This document shows positions 48,944 through 58,461 of a DNA stretch of 64,000 nt, piece by piece. The notes beneath the pieces were generated by a model, which was given only the letters and a program-made list of their open reading frames with translations, did no database searches and was not told the DNA's origin. Within the stretch, counting starts at the first letter, position 1. The number at the start of each line of letters is the position of its first letter. This stretch comes from Methylomonas sp. UP202 (GTDB taxonomy: Bacteria > Pseudomonadota > Gammaproteobacteria > Methylococcales > Methylomonadaceae), in the NCBI RefSeq assembly GCF_029910655.1, contig NZ_CP123897.1, positions 4,763,547 to 4,827,546 on the forward strand. The letters run 5' to 3'. Position numbers and translations under genes: made by a program.

Positions 48944-50959
48944 CTAACTATTAGAGTTTAAGTCCTTGACTCTACTCGCTCGGATAAAATCTCGAAGCGT
49001 CGAAAACTCTTTCCGATCAAATCCATTAACGTTAGGCCACTTTTCAACGACGTCAATTATTGCCTCTGCTTTTTCGTACTCCCTTAGCGTTATAAGCAAA
49101 TAAGCTTTCTCGGTTTGAAAATATACTTTATCTGGCGCCGCCAAAATAGCTTTTTCCATAAAATCGAAAGCTTTTTGAACTTCTCCCCGCTTACAGAGAA
49201 CCTTTGCTTTGATTAAACTCATCATTCCCTGATCATAAAACTCCGGCCGAGACAACGCTATATCAATCCACCCTTCAATATCGCCACTAATTTCACGACA
49301 TTCGTAGTCGTCATTTATCAAACAATTCGCCACACTCCTCAGCTCTAACATCGTACGCAACGGCGAGGATTTTGCACTTATCCTTCTTATAACCTCTTGA
49401 TTTAACAAGTGTCTAAGCTCTTCCATATATGCCATATTGATCTGTATAGAATCGTCATAGGATCTTGGAAGCGTCACCGGTGCCTCGTATACTTTTACAC
49501 GGTTGAGATATATCAGTCGACTCAACTCAAGGTACGCCTCCACCAGTGAAGCAATTTCATAGTTATTCAACTTAGCTGCTTTCAAGTAATATTGATAACT
49601 CTCTATATTTGGACCAACCTTAAGTTCGACAGTGTTTGCATACACTGTATTTGCCCGAGGAGATGACGGGTGATTTCTAACCTCGAAATAAGCCAGGCTA
49701 TCCAAATCAGCCCATATTGAAGCTCGCAAATACGTACCTGCTGACAAAGCGACAATCAAAGCTAAAAACAGCGCATTGATAAAGCTTTTACTTACGTATT
49801 TCGAAAGAAATTGATACACGCCTAACACAAAAAAAATCACCACACCTACGCTCGGCAGATAATTGCGATGCTCAAAAACCAGCTCCAATGGATATATCGT
49901 AGACTCGATGGAATGCCCTACCAAAAACCACATAATTGCAAAACCCACCAATGACTCTTTTCGACACAGCAGGGAACGGACTGGTACTGTGAGCAGTACA
50001 ATTATTCCCACCAATGCTAACGCAGTAGTTGCCGGGTTAAATAAGCCAAAACTAATTGGGAAGTCATCATTAAATAATCCAAAACTACGATTATCCGGAT
50101 AGAACAACAATCCGACATAGTAAAATAAAACTCTAGCCTCGGTCATCAAACGCTGACTTGGAGTAAACTCTCTAACGGCATAATCTCGAAATATAAAGTC
50201 CGGAGCGACCAACAACAGCACCAGACCGACCAGCATCGGAAGTACCAAGGTCAACGCATAATAGATACGTAATTTAGACTTATCCGATCGCGATCTATTT
50301 TGCTCACGGGGCAAAATAAAAAACTCGCAAACAGCAATCATGAAAGGCAATAACAATGCATTTTCTTTCGCCGCCACGCCGAATCCAGTCCCCGAGATGC
50401 AGCCAGCGAACATTAAAATCAAACTATATTTCGCATTTAATGCCAACCGACCTTTCAAAAACAGCCAAATCCCCATTAATACGAAACTCGTCGAAAGACT
50501 GGTCATACGTTGTACAACGTAAAGCACTGTACTGACTTGTAATGGATGTAACGCCCAGACCATGGCTACTAACCAAGCCACATAATCCGATGGACAGCTT
50601 GGTGCATACGCTCCAACTAAAAGCCTGGCGACCAAAAACACCAGTATCGCGTTTACGCCGTGAACGGCGATATTAGTCAGCTTAAAGACTTGTTTGTCGT
50701 AGGATTGTCCAGAAAAATAATAATTCAACGCAAAACTAACCCCCGCTAACGGCCTTTTAAATCTGGCCCCGGTATTCCCAACCATCGCAGAGCGGATAGA
50801 ATCGACATCCAAGCTGTCAATGGCAACTCCAGAATTATCCAATATATTTGGAAAGTCATCGGCAACAAAAGGGCCATTTTTCCCGGGAAAATAAACCAGG
50901 ACAACAGCCAGAAATAATATTGACAGCTTTAGATACAAATTAGAAAATACACTAACCAT
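48944..50959 (-). CDS. GT-C-type membrane glycosyltransferase with C-terminal TPR region (candidate pilin glycosyltransferase)
   Basis: About 671 residues. The N-terminal two-thirds has around ten hydrophobic segments. The first large loop carries an Asp-Asp pair (FVADDFPNI), as in GT-C enzymes that use lipid-linked sugars. Motifs such as RPLAGVSFALNY and NIAVHGVNAILVFLVARLL recall the TMTC/PMT-like proteins with C-terminal tetratricopeptide repeats. The C-terminal 250 residues are soluble and helical, with a TPR-like GEVQKAFDFMEKAI near 590. It is the next gene after the pilin on the same strand, past a terminator. In other bacteria a GT-C gene beside pilA glycosylates the pilin, so that role is inferred. 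Base composition is more AT-rich than its neighbours. An alternative TTG start lies at 50986. Confidence 0.7.
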   Translation of the reverse strand: MVSVFSNLYLKLSILFLAVVLVYFPGKNGPFVADDFPNILDNSGVAIDSLDVDSIRSAMVGNTGARFKRPLAGVSFALNYYFSGQSYDKQVFKLTNIAVHGVNAILVFLVARLLVGAYAPSCPSDYVAWLVAMVWALHPLQVSTVLYVVQRMTSLSTSFVLMGIWLFLKGRLALNAKYSLILMFAGCISGTGFGVAAKENALLLPFMIAVCEFFILPREQNRSRSDKSKLRIYYALTLVLPMLVGLVLLLVAPDFIFRDYAVREFTPSQRLMTEARVLFYYVGLLFYPDNRSFGLFNDDFPISFGLFNPATTALALVGIIVLLTVPVRSLLCRKESLVGFAIMWFLVGHSIESTIYPLELVFEHRNYLPSVGVVIFFVLGVYQFLSKYVSKSFINALFLALIVALSAGTYLRASIWADLDSLAYFEVRNHPSSPRANTVYANTVELKVGPNIESYQYYLKAAKLNNYEIASLVEAYLELSRLIYLNRVKVYEAPVTLPRSYDDSIQINMAYMEELRHLLNQEVIRRISAKSSPLRTMLELRSVANCLINDDYECREISGDIEGWIDIALSRPEFYDQGMMSLIKAKVLCKRGEVQKAFDFMEKAILAAPDKVYFQTEKAYLLITLREYEKAEAIIDVVEKWPNVNGFDRKEFSTLRDFIRASRVKDLNSNS

Positions 50960-50984
50960 TAACAAATCACAGAAGATTAATGCC

Positions 50985-51014
50985 AAAAAGAAAAGGGGCT
51001 AAAAAGCCCCTTTT
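50985..51014 (-). terminator. Rho-independent terminator after the pilin gene
   Basis: AAAAGGGGCT and AGCCCCTTTT form a 10-bp stem around a 4-nt loop. On the minus strand the hairpin is followed by CTTTTT. It lies 31 bp past the pilin stop and would limit read-through into the glycosyltransferase gene. Confidence 0.88.
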
Positions 51015-51045
51015 CAATAACCACCTTAAAATTACGCTTATAATC

Positions 51046-51519
51046 TTAGGTTTTTGGGTTGTACTTAGCGTTAACCGGGTTTGAAGTACCTGAGGCTGGT
51101 ATGCTCCATTTCATGCCCGCTCCAGCAGTGCATTCGCCTCTATAATAAAGCTTATTCGACGTCGAGGTAATCGAACTCCCAATTACAGTATAGGTAATCG
51201 TAACCAGAGCAGTACTAGAGCTTGATGTCGTGAGTAAGGCCGAATTCACATACTTGCCGTTTATCGTAGTAGACGCTGCCAAACCATAGTCCAGATTAGT
51301 TTTAGTTGCCGTAGCTCCCAAATCTTGCTCACTACAAGCCACCCCCGCAGCAGTAAAAAGCGGAGAGGCCAAACTCGGACCTTCTGAAACTTTAGCTTTA
51401 ACGGTGTAGTCTTGATAAGCCGGAATCGCGATAGCGGCCAAAATACCGATAATCGCGACGACGATCATCAGTTCGATCAAGGTGAAACCTTGTTGTGTTT
51501 TACGCATTTGAATGTTCAT
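51046..51519 (-). CDS. pilA: Type IV major pilin
   Basis: 157 residues. The prepilin leader [11 protein letters not shown] is cleaved by PilD before Phe12; the mature chain (146 residues) starts [20 protein letters not shown] with Glu5 of the mature protein present. The usual [12 protein letters not shown] helix follows. A C-terminal disulfide loop is likely between Cys62 and Cys130. The segment between them is rich in Ser and Thr (for example [13 protein letters not shown]), which would suit O-glycosylation by the adjacent GT-C enzyme. A sigma-54-type promoter lies about 45 bp upstream, as for other pilA genes controlled by PilS/PilR; pilS and pilR are not in the window. Confidence 0.95.
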   Translation of the reverse strand: MNIQMRKTQQGFTLIELMIVVAIIGILAAIAIPAYQDYTVKAKVSEGPSLASPLFTAAGVACSEQDLGATATKTNLDYGLAASTTINGKYVNSALLTTSSSSTALVTITYTVIGSSITSTSNKLYYRGECTAGAGMKWSIPASGTSNPVNAKYNPKT

Positions 51520-51560
51520 AGCGGTATCTCTCTGTCTGATTGAATAACGAACGCATTAAC

Positions 51561-51580
51561 CAATACAAGACTTATGCCAG
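51561..51580 (-). promoter_or_regulatory. Putative sigma-54 promoter of pilA
   Basis: On the minus strand the site reads CTGGCATAAGTCTTGTATTG. It matches TGGCAC-N5-TTGCA with two changes (TGGCAT, TTGTA) and keeps the correct GG to TG spacing. It sits about 40 bp before the ATG. Confidence 0.6.
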
Positions 51581-51759
51581 AACGGGCTTTTGCGATTACA
51601 ACATAGCTAGTGATTTTTTTAAAAACAAGATCAACAGCTTACCTAAAACCCAGCCCTAGACCACTAAATCAAACAGCAACCCGCGGAAACCCGGCAAGCC
51701 TTGCACCATCGTTCCAAGTCGAAAACTGACGTTTTTTGTCACTCGCCTTGCCGCGTGCA

Positions 51760-53550
51760 TCACGCCTTTTGTTTGCCGGCAAACCACAGTTCCAACATCA
51801 TCAAAATCCAGATCAGTTCGCCGTAGTAGGCCGCGTGTATGCTTTGATGCATCGCAATCGCGTGATCGAGAAATTCCGGCTTGAAATAACCGCGCTTTTT
51901 CAACGCGTTGATCGCGTCGTAGGCCAAATCTTTCAAGGGTTGATGGTCCTTGAGCCAAATACCGAACGGCAGCCCGAAGCCGTGCTTGGATTTGTTGATG
52001 ATCGCGTCCGGCAGAAAATCCGCCATCGCCTGCTTATAAAACCAACGTAATTTTTGACCGTGCAATTTAGCGGCGGACGGTATTTGGCAGGACAACTCAA
52101 CGATACGGCTATCGAGCAACGGATAGCAGACCTCAACGCCGGCCAGTTCGCACATCCGATTGACCTTGACCAAATCGTTGTCGTGCAGCGTGGCTTTCCA
52201 GTCCATATACAGCATTCTGTTCAAGGTGCTCGCCTGATCCGGGCGCCGGTAATTGTCTCGTAGCAGTTGCAGCGGTTCGCCGGTATCGATTTGCGCCAGA
52301 AAATCGCCGACAAAAATGTCGGCAGCGGTGTGACGGTGCAAAAAGTTGTAATCCTGCAATCGATCCGGCATCGCGGCCTTGGCTTGCTCGATATAGCGTT
52401 TGGCCTTGAAAGGCAATTTAGTATTCGCCAAGCCGGCCGGCAAGGCGTTCAACAACCATTCCAGACCAGCGCCAACCGCTTGGGGCAGCCGATGGTAATG
52501 CTCGAACAACATCTGCTTGGCGTAGCGCTCGTTGCCGGCGAAGATCTCATCGCCGCCGTCGCCGGCCAGCAAGCGCCCGACGCCGTTGTCCTTAGCCAAT
52601 TTCGCGCAATAGTAGGCCGCCAAGGCCGAAGAATTGCCGAACGGCTCATCGTAATACGCGGCAATCATCGGGACGGCATTGACGGTGTCTTCCGGCGTTA
52701 CGTAATACTCGTGTTGGCGCGTGTTGAAATGTTTGACCGCAATGTTGGCATATTCGATTTCGTTGTAACCTTCGACCGGAAAACCCATCGAAAAAGTCTT
52801 GGCCTTCCCGGGAAACACCCTGGCCAGCGTGCCGGCCACGCTGGAACTATCCAAACCACCGCTTAAAAATGCGCCGGTATCGTCTTCGCTACCGACCATG
52901 CCTCGCACGGTTTCGATCAAGCCGGCTTTCAAGTCCTCGCCGGCCTGCCGCAAATCGAGCGCGGATTCATTAAACGTCGGCACCCAGTAACGCCGCAGTG
53001 CCAATTTGCCGTCTTCGAAACTCAATTGCTGACCGCCTTCCAACTTCTTGACCTTGGTGTAGATGGTGTTCGGGCTAGGGCAATGGTGGTAATAGACGTA
53101 ATCGTAAATAGCCTGCGCCGAAATTTCGCTTTCGACCGCCGGATGGCGAACCACGAAATCGGCACTGGAACCAAACACGATCACGGAATCGGTAACCGCG
53201 TAATAAATGTGACTCAAGCCGATCGGGTCCGTGGCAGCCAACAGCAAACGGCGGACGCTATCGATCAAAACCACGCCATCGCATGCGCTACCGCCATCGA
53301 ATAACGCGGCACCGTGCCGCCGATACCGCGCCAAGACTTCCCGCAAATGCTCCGGAGAAGCAGCCGTCTTCAAAGCAAACAACAGAATGCCATCGTCTCG
53401 GAGCAGCGCCGGCGCTTGACTGGCCAGTCCGAAATGACCGTCGTATTGAAAATCGAAGGCCGACCCGGCCCGACCGACCAACTCGGTCAGACTCGCGACT
53501 GCGCTTTCGTTCCAGGGTCCGCTGCCCACCCATCCCGCGAATTTTGTCAT
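51760..53550 (-). CDS. Asparagine synthase-family protein lacking the glutaminase cysteine
   Basis: 596 residues. The C-terminal half is an asparagine-synthetase-type ATP pyrophosphatase: PP-loop FLSGGLDSSS near 230, then GDGGDEIFAG and a CYPLLDSRIVEL region. The N-terminal half keeps a degenerate Ntn-amidotransferase fold, but position 2 is Thr (MTKFAGW) rather than the catalytic Cys. It cannot hydrolyse glutamine in the usual way and may use ammonia, a different amine or another nucleophile, as in beta-lactam and lasso-peptide cyclases. It is the last gene of the exopolysaccharide operon, 9 bp after the PaaK-like gene. The role is probably modification of a sugar or peptide carboxylate; the substrate is unknown. 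Confidence 0.85.
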   Translation of the reverse strand: MTKFAGWVGSGPWNESAVASLTELVGRAGSAFDFQYDGHFGLASQAPALLRDDGILLFALKTAASPEHLREVLARYRRHGAALFDGGSACDGVVLIDSVRRLLLAATDPIGLSHIYYAVTDSVIVFGSSADFVVRHPAVESEISAQAIYDYVYYHHCPSPNTIYTKVKKLEGGQQLSFEDGKLALRRYWVPTFNESALDLRQAGEDLKAGLIETVRGMVGSEDDTGAFLSGGLDSSSVAGTLARVFPGKAKTFSMGFPVEGYNEIEYANIAVKHFNTRQHEYYVTPEDTVNAVPMIAAYYDEPFGNSSALAAYYCAKLAKDNGVGRLLAGDGGDEIFAGNERYAKQMLFEHYHRLPQAVGAGLEWLLNALPAGLANTKLPFKAKRYIEQAKAAMPDRLQDYNFLHRHTAADIFVGDFLAQIDTGEPLQLLRDNYRRPDQASTLNRMLYMDWKATLHDNDLVKVNRMCELAGVEVCYPLLDSRIVELSCQIPSAAKLHGQKLRWFYKQAMADFLPDAIINKSKHGFGLPFGIWLKDHQPLKDLAYDAINALKKRGYFKPEFLDHAIAMHQSIHAAYYGELIWILMMLELWFAGKQKA

Positions 53551-53559
53551 GTTGCTCGA

Positions 53560-54909
53560 TTAAGGCTTGACGTGGCTGATAACGTACCGGAATTTGCCGG
53601 AACGCTCCTTGGGTATGTAATCGGTATATTCGATCGCAACGTTGACCGTGTCACCCAATCGCTTTTTAAATTCGGCGACGATGCGTTGTTCGGATTCGGC
53701 TCGGTAAGCGTCGGTCTTGACGATTTGCACGCTGGTCTTATCCAGACTGTCTTGCGTGATCTTGAAAGCGTCGACACCTTCTAAATCGCGCAACACATAA
53801 ATCAAGGCCAGGCCGTGCAGCACGGTGCCGTCCCGCGCCACAACGAAGTCGGTGGTGCGACCTTGTATGTCTTCAAGCAACGGCAGCCCTCGCCCGCAAG
53901 CGCACGTTTTGTCGGACAAGATTCCCATGTCGCCGGTGCGGTAGCGGATAAACGGAAAATCGCGCGTCGCCAGATGGGTGACGACAATCTCGCCCAACTC
54001 GCCATTGGGCAGCGGCTTGCCTTGTTTATCGACAATTTCGACGATGATGTCTTCCGCCGTGATGTGCATCGCGCCTTCCGGACATTGATGGGCGATGAAA
54101 CCGGCATCGCGGCCGCCATAGCCGTTGGCAACCGGACAACCGAAGACCGCTTGGATCTTGTCACGCTGATAATCGTATAAGCGCTCGGACGTGACGAAGG
54201 CCACCTTGATACCCAAATCGGTCATTGCCACGCCGCGCTTTTCGGCGTGACTGGCAATATGCGCTAACGCCGACGGATAGCCGAACAGCATTTTCGGCCG
54301 GATTTGCCGTATCCTGGCCACGAAGCCGTCCAACTTTTCTTGAGACATCTCGAAAGCCGGTATCAAATGGGTCCGCAACAGCTTGTCGCGAATCAGCCGA
54401 ATTTTATCCTGCGCGCCCAGCTCGATCGGCGACCCCCATATCACCGCTTCGGGATCGCCAATGTCGACACCCCACCAACGGGTGGCGCGCCATTTGGCGG
54501 CCACGTCGTGACTGACGCGGCGACTGCCGATGTAAAAAATCAACGGCTCTCCACTTGATCCGCCGGTATTAAAGCGGGCCAAACCCTCGGCATCATCCGC
54601 CCGCATTTTATCCAAATTGGCGCGTATCGTCGGTTTGTCCAACAAGGGCAGGCGAGCTAAATCCGCTAAACTGGTGACCTGCCCCGGATTGAAGTCTAAT
54701 GCCGCAAACAATGTCCGATAGTAAGGCACATGCTGGCCAATATCGGTTAGAAACCGTGTCAAGTCCTTGACCTGAGCCTGGCGAATTTCGTCCACGCCCA
54801 ACCACTGGCTACGCTCCATCGCCTTGCGCACCCTGACGGTACTGTGTTTTTTTAACGCTTCGTGTAGAGGAAACAGCACGGAGGAGCACAGCGAGGTGTA
54901 AAGGCTCAT
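53560..54909 (-). CDS. Phenylacetate-CoA ligase-like (PaaK/CapK) AMP-forming enzyme
   Basis: 449 residues. An adenylate-forming enzyme of the PaaK/CapK type: the ATP-binding loop FNTGGSSGEPL near 145, NGYGGRDAG near 265 and YRTGDMG near 335, then a four-cysteine-like CACGRG. CapK-type members in capsule and exosortase-linked gene clusters are thought to activate a carboxylic acid for transfer to the polysaccharide; the substrate here is unknown. The ATG at 54909 overlaps the upstream glycosyltransferase stop as ATGA; the longer reading to 55143 runs antisense-like through that gene and adds a non-homologous Cys/Arg-rich stretch. Confidence 0.88.
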   Translation of the reverse strand: MSLYTSLCSSVLFPLHEALKKHSTVRVRKAMERSQWLGVDEIRQAQVKDLTRFLTDIGQHVPYYRTLFAALDFNPGQVTSLADLARLPLLDKPTIRANLDKMRADDAEGLARFNTGGSSGEPLIFYIGSRRVSHDVAAKWRATRWWGVDIGDPEAVIWGSPIELGAQDKIRLIRDKLLRTHLIPAFEMSQEKLDGFVARIRQIRPKMLFGYPSALAHIASHAEKRGVAMTDLGIKVAFVTSERLYDYQRDKIQAVFGCPVANGYGGRDAGFIAHQCPEGAMHITAEDIIVEIVDKQGKPLPNGELGEIVVTHLATRDFPFIRYRTGDMGILSDKTCACGRGLPLLEDIQGRTTDFVVARDGTVLHGLALIYVLRDLEGVDAFKITQDSLDKTSVQIVKTDAYRAESEQRIVAEFKKRLGDTVNVAIEYTDYIPKERSGKFRYVISHVKP

Positions 54910-56114
54910 GATCGATTTACCAGTTGGTTGAATTCCGCCACCAAGGCAGCGACGCGTTGAACCCAGGCATTCTGAGCGGCATAGGCAATAATCGCATGGC
55001 GATCCCAGTCCCGCCCTAGCGCGGCATCGAGCGCCTCCAGCAAGGCATCGCGATCGCCGAACGGCACCACCTGTCCCAAACTCCGGTCGCAAACCACCTC
55101 GCGATTGCCGCCAACATCGGTGGTTATGATCGGCAAACCGCAAGCCATCGCTTCCAAGAACACATTGGCCCAGCCTTCGTTAGCAGTCGCCAATACAAAA
55201 ACGTCGGCGGCGGACAGAACCTCTTTCAAGGCTGCGGCGGGCATCGCACCCAGGAAACGCACCTGTTCAGCGAGGCCGAGTTCGGCGACTTGCTTCTCCA
55301 GACGCTGGCGAATATCACCCTCCGGACTGCCGCCACCGACAATCAAGTAGCGTAAACCGGGATGTTTTGCCAGCAGCGCCGGCAATATCTCGATGACTCG
55401 GTGAAACCCTTTGCGATCGACCAAGCCACCCACTGAAATCAGCACCGGCGCATCGACGTTGAGTTGCAAATTCTGACGAGTCGAGACTTTATCCAGCGGA
55501 TAGAAGACATTCGTATCGACGCCATTCCCCACCACCAAAATTTTACCGGCTTCGGCACCGATGCTAACGACATGTCGTTTAAGCGATTCCGACACAGAGA
55601 ACACTCGAGCGGCCCTACGAAGCGCCGCCAACAGGCGCGCCCGCCGACTGGCGATTTTGGACAACGGTACTTCGGTGCCGCGTAACGTGATTGTAACCGG
55701 CACGTGGAAACAGCGCCCCAACCATCCTGCCGCGTAGCCGTCCGGATAGGCAAAATGCGCGTCAATCAGATTAAATCCGAAGTTGCGAGACAATCGGTAT
55801 AAAGTCCGATAACTGCCCAACGCCATCATCAAACCGTCCCACCGGCGGCCTAATCCTGGCAAGGACAGAAACCTCGGGAAATAAACGTCGATACCGTCCT
55901 GACATTCGTAAGTGGCGGGCTGTGGCCGGTAATTGGGCTTGAATTTGCGGATCACCCCTTGAAACGGGAACCATGGTACCGGCGAGACCACCGCCAACGC
56001 ACAGTGCGCCGCGACCCTGCGCATGCGCTCCCGGACGAATACACCGGCATTCGGGCGAACCTGACTGGGGTAGAGACTGCTGAAAACCACCAGCCTGGGA
56101 TCAGTCCGCGTCAT
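54906..56114 (-). CDS. GT4-family glycosyltransferase
   Basis: 402 residues with two Rossmann-like halves (GT-B fold). The C-terminal donor site has the EX7E motif in ANEGWANVFLEAM near 315 and GGLVDRKGFH near 230. The N-terminal half contains RPNAGVFVRERMR and HFAYPDGYAAG, as in exopolysaccharide GT4 enzymes. It is cytoplasmic and transfers a sugar to a lipid-linked intermediate; donor and acceptor are unknown. It overlaps the upstream glycosyltransferase by 14 bp and the downstream PaaK-like gene by 4 bp, so the three are translationally coupled. Confidence 0.92.
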   Translation of the reverse strand: MTRTDPRLVVFSSLYPSQVRPNAGVFVRERMRRVAAHCALAVVSPVPWFPFQGVIRKFKPNYRPQPATYECQDGIDVYFPRFLSLPGLGRRWDGLMMALGSYRTLYRLSRNFGFNLIDAHFAYPDGYAAGWLGRCFHVPVTITLRGTEVPLSKIASRRARLLAALRRAARVFSVSESLKRHVVSIGAEAGKILVVGNGVDTNVFYPLDKVSTRQNLQLNVDAPVLISVGGLVDRKGFHRVIEILPALLAKHPGLRYLIVGGGSPEGDIRQRLEKQVAELGLAEQVRFLGAMPAAALKEVLSAADVFVLATANEGWANVFLEAMACGLPIITTDVGGNREVVCDRSLGQVVPFGDRDALLEALDAALGRDWDRHAIIAYAAQNAWVQRVAALVAEFNQLVNRS

Positions 56115-57321
56115 GCCCGTCCCGTATCAATCCGGCATACACCGCTTGATAACGTGCCACGCTGGTTTGCCAGTTACGGATTTGTTCGACATAGTGCCGT
56201 CCAGCTCGACGGATGTCGTCCCAATGCGATTTATCGGCCAAGGCATTCAAAACGGTCGACGCCAAGGCCGCTTGGTCGCCGGCTCGGAACAAATAGCCGG
56301 TCCGACGATCTTCGATCAATTCGTGATGACCGCCGACATCCGAAGCCACCAACAGGCGACCTTGCGCCATGGCTTCGAGCGGCTTCAGGGGCGTAACCAA
56401 ATCGGTCAGTCGCATCGACAATCTCGGATAGACGAAAATATCGACCAAATTGTAATACCGTTGCACCTGATCATGGGGAACCCGTCCCGGCATCACAACC
56501 CAGCCCGCCAGCCCTAAGGCTTGAATTTTCTGTTGGATTTGTGCTTGTTGCGGACCGCCGCCAACCAACAGCAGCCGGACATCCGGCCGCTGCCGGACGA
56601 TCTCGGGCAAAGCATCCAGCAACAACAATAAACCTTCGTACGCATAAAACGAACCAATGAAACCGAGTACAATTTTTCCCGTCAGGCCTAGTTGATCGAG
56701 TAGCGCGGGCTCGGCAACATCACCGAAACTGAATTTTTCGATATCGACCGCGTTGGGAATCACGGTGATTTTTTCGGCTGGAATACCCCGTCCGATAATA
56801 TCGTTGCGGAGTCCTTCGCAAATCGTCGTCACAGCATCGGCATTCTTAAACACATACGTTTCCAGGGCTTTGGTAATACGGTAACGCAAGCTACCTTCCG
56901 CGGTCGTACCGTGGTCGACGGCGGCATCTTCCCAAAATGCCCGGCATTCGTAAACCAACGGCAATCGGTATTTTTTGGCCATTCTCAAAGCCGCCATCCC
57001 GTTTAATGCCGGAGAATGAGCATGGAGGATATCCGGGCGAATTTCCGGAATGATCTGGTCCAACCTCCGCGCCAGAGTCTGAACAATCGCCCATTGGTTC
57101 ATAACGGGTAATTTTGCCTGTAAACCGCGCGGTTGGGACGAACGATAAAAATCCAAGCCATCCACCGTTTCGAAATCGCTACCGGGAGCCTGATGCTTGG
57201 CGGAAGTCACATGAAAAGTGTGCCAACCCAGCTTACGTTGCTGTTCGAGTATCGCTCGGGTACGAAAGGTGTAGCCGCTGTGCAATGGAATCGAGTGATC
57301 CAGAATATGTAAGATTTTCAT
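56101..57321 (-). CDS. Exosortase A-associated glycosyltransferase (TIGR04063 type)
   Basis: 406 residues, GT4. The N-terminus ILHILDHSIPLHSGYTFRT is the hallmark of the TIGR04063 PEP-CTERM/exosortase A-associated glycosyltransferases. The donor half has GFIGSFYAYEG near 220 and the EX7E-like region replaced by LTDLVTPLKPLEAMAQG. It assembles the exopolysaccharide repeat unit on the cytoplasmic side. The ATG at 57321 gives the family N-terminus; a longer reading to 57375 does not. The upstream nucleotidyltransferase stop is 60 bp away. Confidence 0.93.
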   Translation of the reverse strand: MKILHILDHSIPLHSGYTFRTRAILEQQRKLGWHTFHVTSAKHQAPGSDFETVDGLDFYRSSQPRGLQAKLPVMNQWAIVQTLARRLDQIIPEIRPDILHAHSPALNGMAALRMAKKYRLPLVYECRAFWEDAAVDHGTTAEGSLRYRITKALETYVFKNADAVTTICEGLRNDIIGRGIPAEKITVIPNAVDIEKFSFGDVAEPALLDQLGLTGKIVLGFIGSFYAYEGLLLLLDALPEIVRQRPDVRLLLVGGGPQQAQIQQKIQALGLAGWVVMPGRVPHDQVQRYYNLVDIFVYPRLSMRLTDLVTPLKPLEAMAQGRLLVASDVGGHHELIEDRRTGYLFRAGDQAALASTVLNALADKSHWDDIRRAGRHYVEQIRNWQTSVARYQAVYAGLIRDGHDAD

Positions 57322-57381
57322 GTCGAGAAGGTTCTTGTTTAAGACTGTCAAGTCGGCTCGCCATGAAGTGAGCACCCGGAA

Positions 57382-58461
57382 TTAGTGCTTCTCTTTGCCG
57401 GTCAGACGCATCCAGGCCTTGATAGTCAGATGGGGCAATAGCAAATACCACGGCATTTTTAACCAATGCGCCCGCAAAAATAATACGTTACGGGCCAAAC
57501 CTGTCCAGCGGTCGGTGCAACTTGGATGGACCGGCATCAGCGCGCGAATGAACAAAAAATCCATCACCGCGAGAATTGCCTTGGCGGGCGTCACTTGTTG
57601 AAGTTGCCGGGCCAATTCGTCCGACAGCGGTGTACCGAGTATTGTAGTCGAGTAACGCAATGCGTAAAGGACTGGCCTTGCCAGACCCAATTCGGATGAA
57701 CGTGAAATCAATCTGACCTGCTGTTCGCCCAAACCGCGAATCAGCGCATCTAAATCGACCAAGTCCCGCAAGCCGTGCTCCAATTCACCGTCGTAAAACA
57801 AATGAACCGCGCTGTGTATCACTTGATCGACAGGAGATAATACCGCTAGTCCATCGAATTTATCCAATGCGCGCGCATCGGCTAGTAGTAATCCGGCATC
57901 GGGACAATCCTTACACGTTATCGGCAGGATGTTATGGTGTAGATCGATGACGCTGCCCCTGGACAGGTGTCTGATTGGTGGAATTTCATGCATCCAGCGC
58001 CGGTAATAACGTTCGTTGTAAACGCCGTTTTGCCCGCCCATCCAACCATGAATCATCAAACGCTTCTCGGCGGAGCCTATTTTTTCGCGGGGAACCAGTA
58101 AATCAATATCTGAAAAGACCCTACCTCTCGCGGCGGGGTGTTCAGTCACTGCATACGCCGCGCCCTTCAACAAGACAAAAGGAAACTCTAACTGTCGAGC
58201 CACTTTTTGCAACTGGCGAATTTCCCAAAATAGGTCGTTGCTTTGTTTTTCGGAAAAACATTTTGCGGAGATTAAATGCCGACGCGCGGCTTCCGGAATT
58301 TCATCCAGTCCGCCACGGCTCTCCACCCAGTGAACCAGCTTCGCCAGTAGCATCGATGCACGTGCCTGCCTGACTAATAATCCCCATTCGGGTAAGGACA
58401 ACTCGGCATGAGACACCTGATCGTTGATCACCTTGACCAACAAGGGCCATTCAAAACTCAT
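57382..58461 (-). CDS. Nucleotidyltransferase-fold protein of the exosortase/HPr-rel-A neighbourhood
   Basis: 359 residues. LLKGAAYAV near 98-107 and the metal-binding GRVFSDIDLLVPREKI near 113-127 (an Asp-x-Asp pair) match the family of uncharacterised nucleotidyltransferases found in polysaccharide and peptide-modification loci. RGSVIDLHHNI near 170 supplies a third conserved acidic residue. It may adenylylate or phosphorylate a sugar, protein or peptide; no substrate is known. It overlaps the upstream kinase gene by ATGA, so these two are coupled. Confidence 0.85.
   Translation of the reverse strand: MSFEWPLLVKVINDQVSHAELSLPEWGLLVRQARASMLLAKLVHWVESRGGLDEIPEAARRHLISAKCFSEKQSNDLFWEIRQLQKVARQLEFPFVLLKGAAYAVTEHPAARGRVFSDIDLLVPREKIGSAEKRLMIHGWMGGQNGVYNERYYRRWMHEIPPIRHLSRGSVIDLHHNILPITCKDCPDAGLLLADARALDKFDGLAVLSPVDQVIHSAVHLFYDGELEHGLRDLVDLDALIRGLGEQQVRLISRSSELGLARPVLYALRYSTTILGTPLSDELARQLQQVTPAKAILAVMDFLFIRALMPVHPSCTDRWTGLARNVLFLRAHWLKMPWYLLLPHLTIKAWMRLTGKEKH

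Noticed and set aside
51046-51519. Pilin as a pseudopilin of a type II secretion system
   Set aside because: The [12 protein letters not shown] helix, the length and the disulfide loop are those of a major type IV pilin, and no gsp genes are adjacent.
54910-55143. N-terminal extension of the PaaK/CapK-like protein
   Set aside because: The added residues are an out-of-frame reading of the upstream glycosyltransferase and do not resemble the family.
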